A DNA stretch of 64,000 nucleotides, from contig NZ_WWCL01000003.1 in the NCBI RefSeq assembly GCF_009857835.1, forward strand, positions 806,001 to 870,000, written 5' to 3'. Origin of the DNA: Duganella fentianensis (GTDB lineage Bacteria; Pseudomonadota; Gammaproteobacteria; Burkholderiales; Burkholderiaceae_D). Numbering within the stretch: the first letter of the stretch is position 1; each line of letters starts with the position of its first letter. The notes below the pieces were generated by a model. The model had not been told where the DNA came from. It saw only the letters and a list, made by a program, of their open reading frames with translations, and did no database searches. A program made the translations under genes and the position numbers. Of this stretch, positions 49,785-59,062 are shown in pieces.

Positions 49785-52154
49785 TTAGTTTTTCAGCGTG
49801 CGTTCGAACAGCTGGTAGATGCGGCGATATTCATCGTACCAGCTTTCGGGATGGACGAAGCCGTGCCGTTCCAGCGGATACGAGGCCAGCTCCCAGTGAT
49901 CTTTTTTCAGTTCGATGAAGCGCTGCGCCATGCGCACCGAGTCCTGATAGAACACGTTATCGTCGATCATGCCGTGGGCGATCAGCAGATGGCCCTGCAG
50001 CTTGTCGGCATACTCGATAGGCGAGGAAACCTTGTAGGCCTGCGGATCGAGTTCCGGCGTATTCAGGATGTTGGCCGTGTATTCGTGATTGTAGGTGGTC
50101 CAGTCGGTGACAGGGCGCAGCGCCGCGCCAGCCTTGAACTGTTCCGGTGCACGCAGCAGCGCCATGAAGGTCATGAAGCCGCCATAGCTGCCGCCGTAGA
50201 TGCCGACCTTGCTGGCATCGCCCTGATGCTGGGCCACCAGCCAGTTCAGACCATCGATGTAGTCTTCCAGCTCCGGATGACCCATCTGGCGGTAGATGGC
50301 GGTGCGCCAGTTGCGGCCGTAGCCGAGCGAGGCGCGGTAGTCCATGTCCAGCACGATGTAGCCTTTTTCCACCAGCAGGTTGTGGAACATCTGCTCGCGG
50401 AAGTAGACGGGATAGCGCTGGCTGGCGTTCTGCAGATAGCCGGCGCCGTGCACGAACATCACGATAGGATATTTTTTGCCAGCTTCCAGCGTGGCCGGGC
50501 GGTACAGCTTGGCCCAGACGGGATCGGCACCATGGGTGGACGGCACGGCCACGATCTGCGGCGCGATCCATTCACGTGCCTTGTAGTCCGGCGTGCGCAC
50601 ATCGTTGAGGGTAGTGACGGCACCGCCGCTGCTGGATACGCTGGCCAGACGGGTCGGGATGTAGGCGCTGGAATGGCGCAGCAGCAGCTTGCGCCCATCG
50701 GGCGACAGGCTGTAGCTTTCCACGCCGCCCAGTGCCGTCAGTTCGCGCAGGCTGCCATCGCGTACCGTGCTGGCGCAGACTTCGTAAGTGCCCGGCAGTT
50801 TGGGGTTGCACAGGAAGTAGGCGATGCTGCCATCGGCATTCCATTCGATATTGCTGGCTTCCCATTTGCCGCTGGTGAGGGCGCGGGTTTTGCCGTCGGC
50901 GCTACGCAGGTAGATGTGGGCATAGCCGCTTTCTTCCGACTGATACCACAGCGTGCTGTGATCAGGCAGCCAGCCGAAATCGTTGTAGCGGTTGTTGACC
51001 CAGGCGCTGTCGCTCAGGCGGTGCAGCGGCTCCAGTCTGGCCCTGGCCAGATCGACGCTGGCGATCCAGCGGTCCTTGTTGTCGATGGCCTGCGCCATCA
51101 CGGCTACGCGGGCGCCGTTGGCGCTCCACTGGATGGCCTGCTCGCCGGCCTCGAAGCGCACTTTGCGGTTGCCTTTGAGGGCGTCCAGATGCTGGGCGCT
51201 GCGTAGCTCGGCCAGCGGATCGGTGGCGATGCCGGGCAGGTCGGCCAGCGACAGCTCGGTGACTTTGCGCGTGGCCAGTTCCACCAGTTTGAGCTGCTGT
51301 TCCAGCGGGCCGGCTTCGCTGACGCGCTTGCGCTCGTCGTCGCTTTCTTCGTAGCCCGATTCGGTGACGTATTTCGGCATCTTGCCGACGCGGCGCTTGT
51401 CGCCATCCTTGGCGCTGGTGATCACCAGCAGGTAGCGGCCGTCCGGCGACAGGGCGCTGGCGTCGATCACCACTTTTTCGCCCAGATACACAGGCAGCGG
51501 AGCACGCGTGGCATCGGCGCTGCGCTCGGCATTGCGCTGCTCGCGCAGGGCGTCGCGTTCTTCTTTCAGACGGCTCAGGGTGGAACTGAGGCGCAGTTGC
51601 AGATCGCGGCGGAAATCAGCCTCGGGGGCCGCGTCGGGATCTTTGGCCGCGCGCAGCAGGACCAGTGGTGCAATCAGGCGCTCGCTGCGGCTCCAGCTGA
51701 ACCAGTCCTGTCCTACGCGGAACTGCACATGGTTGCCATCGGCCGCATATTGCGCTGCAGCAGCCGGTGTGCTGCCCCGCACGATCTGGGTCAGGGCGCC
51801 CGTTTTCAGGTCGCGTTCGAACAAATCTCCGTTGCGCAGCACAATGGCGCGCGTGTGCTCGCGGTTGTAGATCGGGTTAGCGCTATCAAGCCCGGCCAGC
51901 TGGCTGGCGGCGATGGTTTTGGCATTGCCCGCTGCATCCAGCGTCAGGGTGTCACGCACGGGCGAGCCGCTGCGTTTCTGTTTGAAGTAGATCTGGCGGC
52001 TATCCCAGCCCCACCATGCAGCTTCGACAGGGTTGCCTATCCAGTCCGGATGGGCCATGGCCTGTTCCAGCGTGATGGGGGTAGGGGCGGCGCCCGCATG
52101 CGGGGCCAAGGTGGCGCTTATTGTGGCGGCTAGGAAAGGTAGAACAAAACGCAT
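49785..52154 (-). CDS. Exported S9 prolyl-oligopeptidase (DPP-IV-like)
   Basis: A 789-residue peptidase: signal peptide MRFVLPFLAATISATLAPHAGA, an N-terminal beta-propeller (about 40-560), and a C-terminal alpha/beta-hydrolase domain with YGGSYGGFM (nucleophile Ser), HGMIDDNV (Asp) and ERHGFVHPE (His). The order and length match S9B dipeptidyl peptidase IV relatives. The start at 52154 is chosen for the signal peptide; an ATG 15 codons upstream exists. It probably cleaves X-Pro or X-Ala dipeptides from peptides entering the periplasm. It is followed by the GH13 gene. Confidence 0.92.
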   Translation of the reverse strand: MRFVLPFLAATISATLAPHAGAAPTPITLEQAMAHPDWIGNPVEAAWWGWDSRQIYFKQKRSGSPVRDTLTLDAAGNAKTIAASQLAGLDSANPIYNREHTRAIVLRNGDLFERDLKTGALTQIVRGSTPAAAAQYAADGNHVQFRVGQDWFSWSRSERLIAPLVLLRAAKDPDAAPEADFRRDLQLRLSSTLSRLKEERDALREQRNAERSADATRAPLPVYLGEKVVIDASALSPDGRYLLVITSAKDGDKRRVGKMPKYVTESGYEESDDERKRVSEAGPLEQQLKLVELATRKVTELSLADLPGIATDPLAELRSAQHLDALKGNRKVRFEAGEQAIQWSANGARVAVMAQAIDNKDRWIASVDLARARLEPLHRLSDSAWVNNRYNDFGWLPDHSTLWYQSEESGYAHIYLRSADGKTRALTSGKWEASNIEWNADGSIAYFLCNPKLPGTYEVCASTVRDGSLRELTALGGVESYSLSPDGRKLLLRHSSAYIPTRLASVSSSGGAVTTLNDVRTPDYKAREWIAPQIVAVPSTHGADPVWAKLYRPATLEAGKKYPIVMFVHGAGYLQNASQRYPVYFREQMFHNLLVEKGYIVLDMDYRASLGYGRNWRTAIYRQMGHPELEDYIDGLNWLVAQHQGDASKVGIYGGSYGGFMTFMALLRAPEQFKAGAALRPVTDWTTYNHEYTANILNTPELDPQAYKVSSPIEYADKLQGHLLIAHGMIDDNVFYQDSVRMAQRFIELKKDHWELASYPLERHGFVHPESWYDEYRRIYQLFERTLKN

Positions 52155-52336
52155 CGTTAGCTTTGCTGTGAGGTTGGTCCAGGGAGCGTGCCGGATCACG
52201 GCACGGTCTGGATTCTAGCCCAAGCGCGTTAGCGAAGCTATATTGTCGTTACGACTACGAAAAAGCTGTGATAAACAGCCTTGCGTTACGGCTATTACGA
52301 TATAAACCGTTTACATCAATTCTGGCGATGCCTGAC

Positions 52337-52906
52337 TCAGGCGGGTGAGTAGAATCCTGTGTAGGCAGCTACCGGCGGTCGCGCGGCCGGCGTGTCGTCC
52401 TGGCCTGCGGCATGGTCTTCCTGCTCCAGAAACTGGCTGCCGATTTCGAACCATTCTTCGCTGGAAATAACTTTCTGTGCCAGTGGCAAGAGTTCCTGTT
52501 CTTCCTTGTCGAGCCGGGTCAGCAGATTCTGGCAGTACAGATCGATGGTGCGGCACAAGAACTTGCCATGGCTGGCGCTGCGGCGCATGGCGCGGCGCAG
52601 GCATTTATTGACAGCATTGAGCATGGCGCGGCCTATGCGGCTCAGGGTTTCCAGATCTTTCACCAGTGCAGCGCTGTTGGCGTCGGCCGCTTTGATGGCG
52701 GGCAGCAAGCAGGCTTCGACCTTGCGCTGGTGGCGCGTTTCGGCAAAGGTAATCAGTTCCTGCAGCTGGCTCTGGATATGCACAGGATCGATTTCCTGCG
52801 GGCGGCGGGCTATGCTTTGCACGTAGTTCAGCATGCGCGCGATAAAGTGGCGTTCTTTTTTTTGTTCTATCGATAGTGTCAGCAAGACATAGGTGGCAGT
52901 GAGCAT
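52337..52906 (-). CDS. Hemerythrin-like domain protein
   Basis: A 189-residue, mostly helical protein with the spacing of an HHE (hemerythrin-like) four-helix bundle: a histidine near the start (ERHFIARML), ETRHQRKVEACLLPA, SHGKFLCRTIDLYCQNLLTR and DKEEQELLPLAQ, the last resembling the conserved H/E-xxEE-x-LLP end. It may bind a di-iron centre and sense oxygen or nitric oxide. One or two canonical histidines look replaced, so metal binding is uncertain. It is divergent from the solute-binding protein over 348 bp. Confidence 0.65.
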   Translation of the reverse strand: MLTATYVLLTLSIEQKKERHFIARMLNYVQSIARRPQEIDPVHIQSQLQELITFAETRHQRKVEACLLPAIKAADANSAALVKDLETLSRIGRAMLNAVNKCLRRAMRRSASHGKFLCRTIDLYCQNLLTRLDKEEQELLPLAQKVISSEEWFEIGSQFLEQEDHAAGQDDTPAARPPVAAYTGFYSPA

Positions 52907-53254
52907 GGCGTTTCCCGTATTTCGTCAGACTTCGGTAGCACGGTTGGTGTCGCGCCCGAGGTGGAGACCAATACCTTAGCGGCGGACCGGACTCATACAA
53001 CGTCGATTTACAATTGCTCACAAGTAGTCGTGAGGCAATACGACAGCTTTACGATCTTTACCGGCGGGCTAGCTCTGCTGCGCTGTTCTTGCCGGCGAGA
53101 ATTAGGCGCAATGATTTGCTCTGAGTCGTAGATTATGCACCCGTGTTCGCTGGCCGTGGCAGTTTTGCCAGCATTGATACAAAATATTTTCGCTGTCTGT
53201 GCCTGCCGGAAATCACGCTAAAATAGCTCCCTGCAAGTTAATACCGGAGCCTGC
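52907..53254. promoter_or_regulatory. Divergent intergenic region (hemerythrin-like / solute-binding protein)
   Basis: 348 bp without an ORF. A TAAAAT -10 candidate lies at 53219-53224, 30 bp before the solute-binding protein start; I see no clear -35, operator or other element. Confidence 0.4.
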
Positions 53255-54079
53255 TTGTCCCGCGTTGCCCCATCTGTTCGCTACCTGTGTGGCGCCTTGT
53301 CCGCCCTGTGGCTGCTGGGCGGGCTGGCGCACGCCGCTTGCAGCCGGCCTATCGTGGTGCCCGTGGCGCCCACCGGCTTCAGCGTGATCGTCAAGGATAA
53401 CCAGGTGAGCGGTGCTTTCCCGGAGGCGCTGCGCGAGCTGGGGCGGCAGTATGGCTGCCAGTTCATCTTCCCCGTAGTGCCACGCGCGCGCAGCACCTAT
53501 ATGTTCCTGAATTCGGGCGAATCGGATCTGCTGCTGCCGGCCTCGCGCAGCGAAGAGCGTGACCGTCAGGCCGAATTTGTTCCCATGATGAAACTGAAGA
53601 TGGCGCTGATCAGCAGGCGGCACAGCCCCGTGCGCAGCAGCAGCGTGGCCGAGCTGCTGGCCCACCCCGAGTGGCGTGGCGCTGTGGTGCGCAGCTATGT
53701 GTTTGGTAACGAATACAACAGCCTGATCGAGCGACTTGATGCACAGCATAGAATTTCCTACGTCGCCGCACCGCTGATGGTGGCCCGGATGATGAAAGTA
53801 GGGCGGGTAGACTTTACCGTGGTGGCGCCGACGATTTTTTTCAGTTCGCTTTCCGAGGATGCCGCGCTGGCGAGCTTTGCGGGCGAAGTGCAGGTGGCGA
53901 CGCTGGACGGCTTGCCGCCTGCCGAGAGCGGCATCTATCTGTCGCAGAAGTCGCTCAGTGCTGCCGACCGTGACATCCTGCGCCAGTTATTGCGCCAGGC
54001 GGCCAAAGGGACGGTGTGGAAGTGGTTCCAGCACTATTACCCGCCCGAGATCGCTGCATATGCCATGCGGCCGCACTAG
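53255..54079 (+). CDS. Periplasmic solute-binding (SBP_bac_3-like) protein
   Basis: A 274-residue exported protein with TTG start at 53255 (GGAG five bases upstream) and a signal peptide ending in AHAA. PVAPTGFSVIVKDNQVSGAF, ALRELGRQYGCQFIFPVVPRAR, ESDLLLPASRSEERDRQ and a second lobe with RMMKVGRVDFTVVAPT fit the extracellular solute-binding family 3. No ABC permease lies nearby, so it may act as a stand-alone sensor or with a distant transporter. Amino acids are the usual ligands of the family. Confidence 0.8.
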   Translation: MSRVAPSVRYLCGALSALWLLGGLAHAACSRPIVVPVAPTGFSVIVKDNQVSGAFPEALRELGRQYGCQFIFPVVPRARSTYMFLNSGESDLLLPASRSEERDRQAEFVPMMKLKMALISRRHSPVRSSSVAELLAHPEWRGAVVRSYVFGNEYNSLIERLDAQHRISYVAAPLMVARMMKVGRVDFTVVAPTIFFSSLSEDAALASFAGEVQVATLDGLPPAESGIYLSQKSLSAADRDILRQLLRQAAKGTVWKWFQHYYPPEIAAYAMRPH

Positions 54080-54174
54080 CCGCCATCCTGTCCTGGCGGT
54101 ATCCAAGTATCGCTAAGTAACAAATGCAGCGGCGCTTTGATTGCTGCACCGCACTCTTGGTATCATGCGAGCCA

Positions 54175-54196
54175 GCCGGCCACGAGCCGGCCTTTT
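54175..54196 (+). terminator. Small terminator-like hairpin
   Basis: GCCGGC / GCCGGC with a CACGA loop followed by CTTTTCTT, 95 bp after the solute-binding gene and 23 bp before the S9 start. The stem is only 6 bp. Confidence 0.5.
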
Positions 54197-54219
54197 CTTA
54201 CAATGTCGGAGATCACCGA

Positions 54220-56277
54220 ATGAAACTACCTTTGTTGCTACTGGGCACCGCTTTGGCCGCCTCCAGTGCTACCGCCGCGCCGCGCGGCTTCACCGTGGAA
54301 GATCTGGTGCGCATGGAGCGCGTGGGCAGCCCGGTGCTGTCGCCAGATGCCGGCCGCGTGCTGTACACCGTGCGCGCCACCAATATGGACAAGAACCGCG
54401 GTAACACCCAGCTGTGGCTGCTTGACCTGCGTGCGCCCAAGGCAGCACCGGTACGCCTGACCCAGGCTGAAGCCAGCAGCACGGATCCGGAATGGTCGCC
54501 GGCCGGTGATGCCATCTACTTCCTGTCGGCCCGTTCGGGTTCGCAGCAGGTCTGGCGTCTGCCGCTGGCCGGTGGCGAAGCCGTACGCGTGACGGATCTG
54601 CCACTCGATGTAGAGAACTTCCGCCTGTCGCCACAGGGTGATCGTCTGGCACTGAGCCTGGCCGTGTTCCGTGATTGCGCCGATCTGGCCTGCACCAAAT
54701 CACGCCTCGACGCACAGGGCAAGAACAAGGCTAGCGGCAAAGTGTATGACCGCCTGTTTGCACGCCACTGGGATACCTGGGCCGATGGCCGCAACAATGT
54801 GCTGTATGCGGCGCCTATCGATGCCAGCGGCAAGGTCACGGCCCAGCCGGTCAGCCTGTCGGGCACGCTCGATGGCGATGTGCCGTCCAAGCCTTTCGGC
54901 GACCACGATGATTACCACTTCAGCCCGGACGGCAAGACGGTGGTGTTCTCGGCCCGCATCGCCGGCAAGACGGAAGCCTGGTCGACCAATTTCGATATCT
55001 ACACGGTACCGGCCACGGGCGGCGCGCCCGTCAATCTGACGGCAGAAAATCCGGCCTGGGACAGCAAGGCGATCTATTCGCCCGACGGCCGCACGCTGGC
55101 CTATCTGGCCATGGACAAGCCGACCTTTGAAGCGGACCGCTTCCATCTGGTGCTGATCGATGTAGCGACCGGCAAGAAGCGCACGGTCGCCGATAGCTGG
55201 GACCGTTCCATCGCCGACTACCGCTGGAGCCCGGACAGCAAGACCGTGCTGGCCACGGCCGACGACGTCGGCCAGCACCGTTTGTTCGCTATCGACGCGG
55301 CCAGCGGCAAGGTCACGGCCCTGAGCGGCAATGGCTATGTGAGCGGCTTCGACGTGGTGCGCGACACCATCGTGATGGCGCAGGCCAGCCTGACTTCGGG
55401 TGCGCAGCTGTACAAGTTCAAACTGGGCGGCACGGCCGACAAGGCCCAGCAGCTGACCCAGCTGAATGCGCAGGCGCTGGCCGATGTGAAGTTCGGCGAG
55501 TACGAGCAGTTCTCCTTCAAGGGCGCCAATGGCGACACCGTGTATGGCCACGTGATGAAGCCATGGAATGCCCAGCCGGGCGTGAAATATCCGGTGGCCT
55601 TCCTGGTACACGGCGGCCCGCAGGGCAGCTTTGGCAACTCGTGGAGCTATCGCTGGAATCCGCAGGTGTATGCCGGTGCCGGCTATGCCACCGTGTTCAT
55701 CGACTTCCACGGTTCGACCGGCTATGGCCAGAAGTTCACCGATTCGATCAGCGGCGACTGGGGCGGCAAGCCGCTGGAAGACCTGCAGAAAGGTCTGGCC
55801 GCTGCGGTGGAAAAATTCCCGTGGCTGGACCGCGAGCGTAGCTGCGCACTGGGCGCTTCCTACGGCGGCTTCATGATGAACTGGATCGCCGGTAACTGGT
55901 CCGACGGCTTCAAGTGCATCGTCAACCACGATGGCGTGTTCGATACGCGCGGCATGGCATATTCGACGGAAGAAATCTGGTTCACCGAATGGGAAAACGG
56001 CGGTCCTTACTACGAGGTGCCGGAACTGCACGAGAAGTTCAATCCTGCGCTGACCGTGAAAAACTGGAAGACCCCTATGCTGGTGGTGCAGGGCGATCTG
56101 GACTTCCGCATTCCGACCGCACAGGGCCTGGGTACGTTCACGGCGCTGCAGCGCCGTGGCATTCCGAGCAAGCTGCTGATGTTCCCGGATGAGAACCACT
56201 GGGTGCTCAAGCCGGCCAACTCGGTGCTGTGGCATCACACGGTGATCGACTGGCTGGACACCTATCTGAAGAAATAA
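54220..56277 (+). CDS. Exported S9 prolyl-oligopeptidase (S9C-like)
   Basis: A 685-residue exported peptidase. Signal peptide MKLPLLLLGTALAASSATAA; a beta-propeller with repeated WSPDG-type blades; C-terminal catalytic domain with HGGPQGSFGNSW, GASYGGFMMNW (Ser), QGDLDFRIP (Asp) and DENHWVLKP (His). This order matches acylaminoacyl-peptidase/DPP5-like S9C enzymes that release dipeptides from peptides in the periplasm. GGAG eight bases before ATG at 54220 fixes the start; the longer frame from 54124 reads through the hairpin. Confidence 0.93.
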   Translation: MKLPLLLLGTALAASSATAAPRGFTVEDLVRMERVGSPVLSPDAGRVLYTVRATNMDKNRGNTQLWLLDLRAPKAAPVRLTQAEASSTDPEWSPAGDAIYFLSARSGSQQVWRLPLAGGEAVRVTDLPLDVENFRLSPQGDRLALSLAVFRDCADLACTKSRLDAQGKNKASGKVYDRLFARHWDTWADGRNNVLYAAPIDASGKVTAQPVSLSGTLDGDVPSKPFGDHDDYHFSPDGKTVVFSARIAGKTEAWSTNFDIYTVPATGGAPVNLTAENPAWDSKAIYSPDGRTLAYLAMDKPTFEADRFHLVLIDVATGKKRTVADSWDRSIADYRWSPDSKTVLATADDVGQHRLFAIDAASGKVTALSGNGYVSGFDVVRDTIVMAQASLTSGAQLYKFKLGGTADKAQQLTQLNAQALADVKFGEYEQFSFKGANGDTVYGHVMKPWNAQPGVKYPVAFLVHGGPQGSFGNSWSYRWNPQVYAGAGYATVFIDFHGSTGYGQKFTDSISGDWGGKPLEDLQKGLAAAVEKFPWLDRERSCALGASYGGFMMNWIAGNWSDGFKCIVNHDGVFDTRGMAYSTEEIWFTEWENGGPYYEVPELHEKFNPALTVKNWKTPMLVVQGDLDFRIPTAQGLGTFTALQRRGIPSKLLMFPDENHWVLKPANSVLWHHTVIDWLDTYLKK

Positions 56278-56310
56278 GCTCGCGAGATAAATCCATCCGA
56301 TGATCCCATT

Positions 56311-56336
56311 ACAACGCCCGCCCTTGCGGGCGTTGT
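56311..56336 (+). terminator. Terminator-like hairpin
   Basis: A perfect 11-bp stem ACAACGCCCGC / GCGGGCGTTGT with a four-base loop, between the S9 and M1 genes. The following CCCTT is a weak T-run, so partial termination is likely. Confidence 0.6.
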
Positions 56337-56353
56337 CCCTTGCAAGGAAAAAC

Positions 56354-58990
56354 ATGAATAAGACTTTCATCGCTGCCGGCATTGCGCTGATGCTGGGCCA
56401 GCTGCACGGCAGCGCCATCGCTGCACCGGCTGCCCGCGCCGAAAATGCCTATCTGTCGCAGCAGGATGCGGCGGCCCGTTCGGCCCGCGTCGCCAATGTC
56501 GATTACACGCTGGACTTCACACTGACGGGTGGCGAGCGCTTTAGCGGCAGCACCACGCTGCAGTTCGATCTCAACGATGCCAGCGCGCCGCTGACCATCG
56601 ATCTCGATAAAGCCACGGTGCATAGCGTGAGCGTCAACGGCAAGGTCGTGCCTACCCAGTACAACCAGTGGTTCGTTACCATTGCTGCCGCTGATCTGGT
56701 GGCGGGCCGCAACAGCGTCACCATCAGCTACGAGCGCCTGCACAGCACCAATGGCGAAGGCCTGCACCGCATGGTCGACCCGGTCGATCAGCGCGTCTAC
56801 ACCTACACCCACTTCGAGCCGGCGGCTGCACACCAGATGTTCCCGTCGTTCGACCAGCCCGACCTGAAAGGCACTTACGCGATTACCGTTACCGTGCCGG
56901 CCGACTGGGTGGTGTCGTCCACCAAGCGCGAAAGCGGCATCGAAGATCTGGGTAACACGCGGCGCTGGACCTTCCCGCGCACCAAGCGCCTGAGCAGCTA
57001 CAACTTCTCCATGCACGCGGGGCCGTACAAGGTATGGGAAGACGGCAGCGCCAGATATCCTATGCGGCTGTTCGCGCGCCAGTCGGTGGCCAAGCAGGTA
57101 GCGCCGCAGGACTGGTTCAAGTACACCCGTCAGGGCCTGGCCTTCTTCGACGAGTATTTCGGCCTGCCTTACCAGTTCGAGAAATACGACCAGCTGCTGG
57201 TGCCGGACTTCCTCTACGGCGCGATGGAAAACGCCGCAGCCGTAACGTTTGCCGAAGGCGGCTTCCTGCACCAGAGCGAAATGACGGCGGCCCAGCGCCA
57301 GAGTCTGGCCGGCGTGATCATGCACGAAATGGCGCACCAGTGGTTCGGCGATCTGGTCACCATGAAGTGGTGGAACGGCCTGTGGCTGAACGAAAGCTTC
57401 GCTTCCTTCATGGGCACGCTGGCCACGGCCGAAGCAACCGAGTTCACCAACGCCTGGCAGGGCTTCTACTCGGGCGGCAAGCAGGCCGCCTATGTGCAGG
57501 ACCAGCGCGTGACGACCCACGCGATCGAAACCCCGGTCCCTTCGACGGCGAATGCCTTCGATAACATCGATGCGATCACCTATTCCAAGGGCGCATCCAC
57601 GCTCAAGCAGCTGCGCCATCTGCTCGGTGAGGAAATCTTCCGTCAGGGCGTGCACAACTATCTGGTCAAATACTCTTACCAGAACGCCAAGCTGGATGAC
57701 TTTATCGGCAGTCTGGGCGAGGCGGCCAAACGTGACCTGAGCGGCTGGACCAGGCAGTGGCTGTATGAACCGGGCGTAAATACCATCGCGGCCGATTTCA
57801 GTTGCGCCGGCGGCAAGATCAAGCAGTTCACGCTGCGCCAGAGCGCGGCCAGTGCGGCCATGCCGACGCTGCGCGAGCAGCGCGTGCAGATTGCCCTGTT
57901 CAAGCTGACGCCGCAAGGTCTGGCACTGAGCAAAAATCTGGCCGTGACTTATCAGGGCGCGGCAACCAAGGTGGCGGCGCTGCAGGGCGCTGCCTGTCCT
58001 GATCTGGTCTATCCCAACTATCAGGACTGGGGCTATGCCCAGGTGCAGCTCGATGCCCGCTCGTTTGCAACGGCGCAGGCCAATCTGAGCAAGGTGGCCG
58101 ACCCTATGCTGCGCTCCATGCTGTGGCAAAGCCTGTGGGACAGCGTGCGCGCTGCCCAGCTGCCGCTCGATGACTTCCTCAAGACGGTGCTGGCGAATGC
58201 CCCTGCCGAGAAGGATTACACGCTGCTCGGCGATGTGACGGGCAAGCTGCGCATGGCCAAAGCCTATCTGGACGAGATGGGGCCGGAAGTGGCGGCCTAC
58301 CGCAACAAGGTGCTGCCGCAGCTGGAACAGATGGCCTATAAAGCCAGCGTGGCGGCGCAGGGCGATAACAACTTCCAGCGCCGCTGGTTCGGTACCTTCC
58401 TCGGTCTGGCCAGTACGCCGGCCGCGCTGGCGCAACTGGCTGATATCCTGAGCGGCAAGCAGGTGATGCCGGGCCTGAACGTGGGGCAGGATTTGCGCTG
58501 GGAGATCGTGACGCGGCTGAACCGCTACGCCTATCCCGGTGCAGCAGCTCTGCTGGCGGCCGAGCAGACGCGTGACCCGTCCGATGCGGGCCAGCTGGCT
58601 GCCGTGGCAGCAACGGCGGTGCAGCCTGATGCGGCCGTGAAGACTGAATGGCTGGGCAAGATCCATGATCTGCAGACCAAGCTGCCGTTCTCGAAAGTGC
58701 GCAAGGCGATGGAAAATCTGTATCCGGCCGAGCAGCGCGCACTGGCCGAGCAGACTGCAACCCAGCGTTTGGCCACGCTGGCACAGGTGGACCAGAGCGC
58801 CGGTCCCGTGTTCATGCGTACCTATGCCAACGCCTTGCTGCCAACGGCGTGCACGCCGGCCAGCGTAGCGCGCTTGCAAACGGTGCTGGATCAGACCAGG
58901 ACGCTGTCAGCCGGCACCATGCGCTCGCTGCTGGTCGCCCATCAGGAAGACCAGCGCTGCGTGGCCATCAAGCAGAAGCTGATCAAGTAA
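56354..58990 (+). CDS. Exported M1 family aminopeptidase
   Basis: An 878-residue zinc aminopeptidase. Signal peptide ending near AIAAP; exopeptidase motif GAMEN (289-293); zinc site HEMAH (324-328) with Glu347 in LWLNESFA; the C-terminal ERAP1-like helical domain (SKVADPMLRSMLWQSLWDSV) makes it a full PepN/aminopeptidase-like length. AGGA five bases before ATG fixes the start; the frame from 56300 reads through the terminator hairpin. It removes N-terminal residues from peptides in the periplasm. Confidence 0.94.
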   Translation: MNKTFIAAGIALMLGQLHGSAIAAPAARAENAYLSQQDAAARSARVANVDYTLDFTLTGGERFSGSTTLQFDLNDASAPLTIDLDKATVHSVSVNGKVVPTQYNQWFVTIAAADLVAGRNSVTISYERLHSTNGEGLHRMVDPVDQRVYTYTHFEPAAAHQMFPSFDQPDLKGTYAITVTVPADWVVSSTKRESGIEDLGNTRRWTFPRTKRLSSYNFSMHAGPYKVWEDGSARYPMRLFARQSVAKQVAPQDWFKYTRQGLAFFDEYFGLPYQFEKYDQLLVPDFLYGAMENAAAVTFAEGGFLHQSEMTAAQRQSLAGVIMHEMAHQWFGDLVTMKWWNGLWLNESFASFMGTLATAEATEFTNAWQGFYSGGKQAAYVQDQRVTTHAIETPVPSTANAFDNIDAITYSKGASTLKQLRHLLGEEIFRQGVHNYLVKYSYQNAKLDDFIGSLGEAAKRDLSGWTRQWLYEPGVNTIAADFSCAGGKIKQFTLRQSAASAAMPTLREQRVQIALFKLTPQGLALSKNLAVTYQGAATKVAALQGAACPDLVYPNYQDWGYAQVQLDARSFATAQANLSKVADPMLRSMLWQSLWDSVRAAQLPLDDFLKTVLANAPAEKDYTLLGDVTGKLRMAKAYLDEMGPEVAAYRNKVLPQLEQMAYKASVAAQGDNNFQRRWFGTFLGLASTPAALAQLADILSGKQVMPGLNVGQDLRWEIVTRLNRYAYPGAAALLAAEQTRDPSDAGQLAAVAATAVQPDAAVKTEWLGKIHDLQTKLPFSKVRKAMENLYPAEQRALAEQTATQRLATLAQVDQSAGPVFMRTYANALLPTACTPASVARLQTVLDQTRTLSAGTMRSLLVAHQEDQRCVAIKQKLIK

Positions 58991-59014
58991 ACCTGGCCTG
59001 TATCGCTATGACAG

Positions 59015-59042
59015 AAGCCAGCCGCAAGGCTGGCTTTTTTTT
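59015..59042 (+). terminator. Intrinsic terminator of the M1 gene
   Basis: A 9-bp stem AAGCCAGCC / GGCTGGCTT with a GCAA tetraloop and eight T. Confidence 0.95.
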
Positions 59043-59062
59043 GCCGGTAGGCGGCGGACGGC

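Noticed and set aside
56309..58879. 856-codon minus-strand frame antisense to the M1 aminopeptidase
   Set aside because: Shadow frame; the sense strand encodes GAMEN and HExxH motifs.
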